Assembly (NCBI RefSeq): GCF_000814025.1
Contig: NZ_JWLL01000003.1
Location: forward strand, 142,332-206,331
Reading direction: 5' to 3'
From: Tateyamaria sp. ANG-S1
GTDB lineage: Bacteria > Pseudomonadota > Alphaproteobacteria > Rhodobacterales > Rhodobacteraceae
DNA: 64,000 nt
Part shown: piece after piece, positions 63,008 to 64,000 of the stretch
Position numbering within the stretch: the first letter of the stretch is position 1
Layout: each line of letters opens with the position of its first letter
Program-made: the position numbers and the translations under genes
Notes under the pieces: model-generated
The model's input: only the letters and a program-made list of their open reading frames with translations
What the model was told of the DNA's origin: nothing
Database searches by the model: none

Positions 63008-63946
63008 TCATTTGCGCACGGCTCCGAAAGTGATGCCCCGCAGCAGGTGTTTGCGCAGCAGGATGGTGAAGATCATCACCGGCAGCAGGAAGATCGTGGC
63101 CCCTGCCGCGACCGCCGGCCAGTCGAGGCCGCCGACGCCGATGATGGTCGGGATGAAGGGCGGTGCTGTCTGGGCCGTGGCCGAGGTCAGAAGCACCGCG
63201 AAGGCGTATTCGTTCCAGGCGAAGATCAGGCAGAAGATGGCGGTGGAGGCGATGCCGGTGGCGGCCTGGGGCAGCACCACTTTGTAGAACGCCTGAAACC
63301 GCGTGTAGCCATCGATCAGCGCTGCCTCTTCATACTCGCGGGGGATTTCGTCGATGAACCCCTTGAGCAGCCAGACGGCGAGCGAGATGTTCACAGCCGT
63401 GTAAAGCAGGATCATGCCCAGATGTGTGTCTGACAGGCCGAGGTTGCGGTACATGAGAAAGATGGGGATTGCGACGGCGATGGGGGGCATCATCCTCGTT
63501 GAAAGGATGAAGAACAGCAGGTCGTCGGCCAGGGGTATCTTGAAGCGAGAGAAGGCGTAGGCGGCAAGTGTGCCCAAGAAAACCGACAGGAAGGTCGAGC
63601 CGAAGCCGATGATGACCGAGTTCAGGAAGCGTTCGCCGAATTTCGACGGGCCGACGATGACCATGTCATATTCGCGCACGATCTCGTCCGCCCAGTTTTG
63701 CGGCGGGTTGGCGTCGAGGAATTCCTGTGTTTGCCGTGTGCGGGTGGTGAAGAGGTTCACATACCCTTCGAGCGTGGGCTCGAACACGACCTTGGGTGGG
63801 TAGCTGATCGCATCGGACGGCGATTTGAAGCCGGTGAGCATGATCCACGCGAGCGGGATCATTGTGATCAGCGCGTAGAGGATGACCAGCGATCCGGCGA
63901 ACCATTTCGACCGCGTGCTGGGTTCGGTGACGGAATAGGCGCTCAT
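63008..63946 (-). CDS. Carbohydrate ABC transporter permease 2 (MalG/UgpE type)
   Basis: 312 residues, six TM helices, BPD_transp_1. N-terminal helix WFAGSLVILYALITMIPLAWI; EAA loop EYEEAALIDGYTRFQAFYKVVLPQA. The extended first periplasmic loop (about 55-110) is longer than in MalG. Its ATG overlaps the stop of the preceding permease (ATGA), confirming the same operon. Confidence 0.9.
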   Translation of the reverse strand: MSAYSVTEPSTRSKWFAGSLVILYALITMIPLAWIMLTGFKSPSDAISYPPKVVFEPTLEGYVNLFTTRTRQTQEFLDANPPQNWADEIVREYDMVIVGPSKFGERFLNSVIIGFGSTFLSVFLGTLAAYAFSRFKIPLADDLLFFILSTRMMPPIAVAIPIFLMYRNLGLSDTHLGMILLYTAVNISLAVWLLKGFIDEIPREYEEAALIDGYTRFQAFYKVVLPQAATGIASTAIFCLIFAWNEYAFAVLLTSATAQTAPPFIPTIIGVGGLDWPAVAAGATIFLLPVMIFTILLRKHLLRGITFGAVRK

Positions 63947-64000
63947 GTGATCAGCCTTTGTACGAGACGGTTGGGCCGGTGCGACTGCGCCATGCCCGAC
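63943..64000 (-). CDS. Partial CDS, end of upstream permease (C-terminal 18 aa)
   Basis: Only the 3' end is inside the window, reading SGMAQSHRPNRLVQRLIT then stop, with the TGA overlapping the next ATG. By position it is most likely the first (MalF-type) permease; the substrate-binding protein should lie further right. Confidence 0.6.
   Translation of the reverse strand, partial: SGMAQSHRPNRLVQRLIT

Noticed and set aside
1..64000. CRISPR arrays, prophage genes, complete insertion sequences, rRNA operons
   Set aside because: None found: no regularly spaced repeats, transposase or phage structural motifs, or rRNA consensus sequences were seen.

Overview
The window is GC-rich, densely packed bacterial chromosome. 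Its gene content points to an alphaproteobacterium of the Rhodobacterales (Roseobacter type). The clues are the gatC-gatA pair, a class A RNase P RNA close to rpmG, a DUF1127 protein beside a LysR gene, Tat-dependent peptide-ABC genes, and short GC-rich intergenic repeats of the kind common in that order. The taxonomic call is inference; no 16S rRNA is present.

Layout. About 0.5-7 kb, mostly minus strand: a hypothetical protein, an SLC13 carrier, an EamA exporter, a YmdB-type phosphodiesterase, 5-formyl-THF cyclo-ligase and MgtE. About 7-11.3 kb: guanine deaminase facing a minus-strand operon of an XRE regulator, a HisN-type phosphatase, an 8-oxoguanine deaminase-like enzyme and a CAP-domain protein. 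About 11.7-21.9 kb: housekeeping genes (LysR/DUF1127 pair, Bax inhibitor-1 protein, GNAT, rpmG, rnpB, peptidoglycan amidase, Excalibur lipoprotein, gatCA, ceramidase-like protein, UPF0173 hydrolase, tadA, rluB).

About 22.1-31.5 kb is a plus-strand cluster that I read as a candidate envelope-stress module: a 29-residue membrane peptide, an M23 peptidase, XpaC, TelA/YaaN, a DUF2927 lipoprotein, an SPFH-GYF protein, a b561-like membrane protein and a zinc-ribbon membrane protein, then nitroreductase and dtd. A less GC-rich pair (a 72-residue protein and a SnoaL-LuxR regulator) splits it. It combines gene types that Bacillus keeps in two operons (xpaC-yaaN and ydjG-ydjI). This is the strongest candidate here for an undescribed system.

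About 32-40.2 kb, minus strand, is a type I secretion locus (TolC-like lipoprotein, ABC exporter with a Cys-less C39-like domain, HlyD adaptor) next to a 1082-residue Ig-repeat adhesin with a 30-bp tandem duplication near its N-terminus. A glycerate kinase diverges from it. About 41.8-49.5 kb carries a CocE-type hydrolase and a complete dipeptide/oligopeptide ABC operon, interrupted between its two permeases by an unrelated single-TM protein. A phosphodiesterase, a thioredoxin-like protein, an acyl-CoA synthetase, an MsbA-like exporter and tRNA-Gly follow.

About 55.6-64 kb is one minus-strand operon running in from beyond the right edge: sugar/polyol ABC permeases, a 64-residue membrane protein, two UgpC-type ATPases, a fused DhaK-DhaL kinase, a LacI regulator, a TIM-barrel isomerase and a Gfo/Idh dehydrogenase. 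Together these suggest uptake and phosphorylation of a short polyol or ketose. Several families of interspersed repeats with hairpins occupy the intergenic gaps.
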